Source: Bacillus sp. DTU_2020_1000418_1_SI_GHA_SEK_038 (GTDB taxonomy: Bacteria; Bacillota; Bacilli; Bacillales; Cytobacillaceae). From it: a stretch of DNA of 64,000 nt. Shown one piece after another: positions 62,814 to 64,000 of this stretch. The position numbers and the translations under genes were made by a program. The notes beneath the pieces are model-generated. The model was not told the DNA's origin and searched no databases. It saw nothing but the letters and a program-made list of their open reading frames with translations. The stretch's first letter is position 1, and every line of letters starts with the position of its first letter. The stretch covers positions 3,534,001 to 3,598,000 of the forward strand of contig NZ_CP135435.1 of assembly GCF_032341175.1 (NCBI RefSeq), given 5' to 3'.

Positions 62814-62850
62814 ACCTGTGTGTAATTTATGTCATTAGGAGCTGAGAAAA

Positions 62851-64000
62851 GTGCTAACAGTTAAAGATCTATTAGAAATTAAAGCGATCGATGGGATTAA
62901 GGTTGTTGCTGGGGAGCAGGGAATTAATAATGTTATTTCTATCGTAAACATTATGGAAAATCCCGATGCCTTTGATTGGCTATCTTCAAATGAACTCCTC
63001 TTATCAACGGGATATATTTTCAAAGGTAATGAAAAGCTGCAAAATCGAATAATTAAGGAATTATCTGAAATTAATTGCTCAGGACTAGTAATTAAAATGA
63101 AACGTTATTTCGATAAAATCCCAGAAAATATGATTAAACAAGCAAATAAGTATGGATTGCCATTGTTGGAGCTGCCGCTTGAATACACTTTGTCCAAAGT
63201 CATTTCGATTATCAATGAAAAGGCTTCTGGCAGATACGATTTACTAAACCGTAAAACGCTCGATATGCATAATATTTTATTTAGAATAGCGTTGGAGGGT
63301 GGAGGAATTGAAAAGATTTCTTCAATGTTGACGGACACAGTAAACAATCCCATTCTTATCATGGACAAGGAATGGAGATTGCTCCACTATACAGATTATG
63401 TTGAAAACAAAGTACCTTTAGCCTACTGCCTTGATTTAGTAAAGAATCGGCCCGCTTTCAAGAAGGAGTTTACCGATTTAATTCCTCAGGATTTTAGTCT
63501 AATGAAAAAGTTGATTAAGCGCATTTATCATGTGGAAGATTTTGAGATAAGATGCCGCATTCTGCCTATCGGCGTTTCAAATGAGATTCTTGGCTTTATT
63601 GTGGTTTGGCAAACAGTTCGCGAGCTAACAGAATTTGATTACATTGCCTTAGAACAAGCCACAACCATTATTGCTCTTGAATTAATTAAAGAAAAAGAGA
63701 TAGAAGATGTTAAATTAAAAATCAGACAGGATTTTTTCGATGATTTACTAACCGGGAAGATTACATCTTCTGAAACCATTCAGACTTTGTGCAACTTACA
63801 CGGGTTGAACCCTAACTATAAATATCACTGCATCGTGATTAATATTGAATCTAATGAACTAAATGAGTACGAAGACATGATCGCGAGAAAATATAGATTG
63901 GAAGGTATACTAAAAAGATGTGTGCAGTTAGTTTACGAAAATTCGGGTAATGCAAATGGGGAAATTACATGCTTCTATCGCAACAACCGCATTATTATTT
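62851..64000 (+). CDS. PucR family transcriptional regulator (3' end beyond the window)
   Basis: About 383 residues visible before the window ends. The N-terminal PucR domain (TVKDLLEIKAIDGIKVVAGEQGINNVISIVNIMENPDAF) is followed by a CdaR/GGDEF-like middle part; the expected C-terminal HTH_30 is cut off. GTG 62851 is chosen because TTAGGAG lies nine bases upstream. PucR controls purine catabolism in Bacillus subtilis. Here it is divergent from the AllH-FdrA-AllG unit and near the shared operator block, so it is the likely regulator of the purine/ureide genes. Confidence 0.85.
   Translation, partial: MLTVKDLLEIKAIDGIKVVAGEQGINNVISIVNIMENPDAFDWLSSNELLLSTGYIFKGNEKLQNRIIKELSEINCSGLVIKMKRYFDKIPENMIKQANKYGLPLLELPLEYTLSKVISIINEKASGRYDLLNRKTLDMHNILFRIALEGGGIEKISSMLTDTVNNPILIMDKEWRLLHYTDYVENKVPLAYCLDLVKNRPAFKKEFTDLIPQDFSLMKKLIKRIYHVEDFEIRCRILPIGVSNEILGFIVVWQTVRELTEFDYIALEQATTIIALELIKEKEIEDVKLKIRQDFFDDLLTGKITSSETIQTLCNLHGLNPNYKYHCIVINIESNELNEYEDMIARKYRLEGILKRCVQLVYENSGNANGEITCFYRNNRIII

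Overview
The window looks like a chromosomal segment of a Bacillaceae bacterium (low G+C, strong AGGAGG-type ribosome binding sites, frequent TTG and GTG starts, Bacillus-type families such as DUF2935, DUF3899, HyuA/HyuB, fused OppDF and PucR). There is one tRNA and no sign of phage, insertion sequence or CRISPR. All calls come from reading the sequence; no database search was run.

Region 1 (1-4.8 kb) is ordinary: an MgtC-like membrane protein, tRNA-Ala(GGC), two SRPBCC proteins, a VOC/PhnB protein, an ArsR-type repressor with a promoter bracketed by two matching inverted repeats, a DUF2935 protein flanked by similar hairpins, and a 29-codon gene remnant.

Region 2 (4.8-41.4 kb) is the main system: an apparently sigma-54-controlled island for importing proline/hydroxyproline-rich peptides and breaking down (hydroxy)proline. 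It holds two full oligopeptide ABC transporters plus an orphan binding protein, three M24 Xaa-Pro-type peptidases, an S9 prolyl oligopeptidase, three proline-racemase-family proteins (one lacking both catalytic cysteines), a multi-subunit D-hydroxyproline-dehydrogenase-like flavoenzyme, a DapA-like deaminase, an aldehyde dehydrogenase that would yield 2-oxoglutarate, and a branched-chain-amino-acid-type transporter. A PAS/AAA+/Fis-type sigma-54 activator lies in the middle. I find seven -24/-12 promoters of the form TGGYAY-N5-TTGCAW in front of the island's transcription units. Most have nearby copies of an 18-bp palindrome-like motif, TGTAWAAWATWTTTTACA, that fits an upstream activator site. 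Several start codons can be placed because the -24/-12 element lies inside or downstream of the longest open frame's start.

Region 3 (41.5-53.3 kb): an NCS1 permease, a DUF3830 protein, HyuB/HyuA (hydantoinase/5-oxoprolinase family) and a cupin-XRE regulator form one block; then an ArsB-type transporter, YnfA, a cation diffusion facilitator, an M20 carbamoylase/allantoate-amidohydrolase-type enzyme and a manganese catalase.

Region 4 (53.3-64 kb): a 52-bp tandem repeat, an alpha/beta hydrolase, then a purine/ureide block: guanine deaminase, a nucleobase-type permease, an ankyrin-TPR protein, the three genes of the FdrA/YlbE/YlbF (AllFGH, oxamate carbamoyltransferase) set, and a PucR-type regulator cut off by the window end. 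The permease and AllH promoters share a 52-bp block, and the permease leader carries a full cre match, which suggests one regulon.
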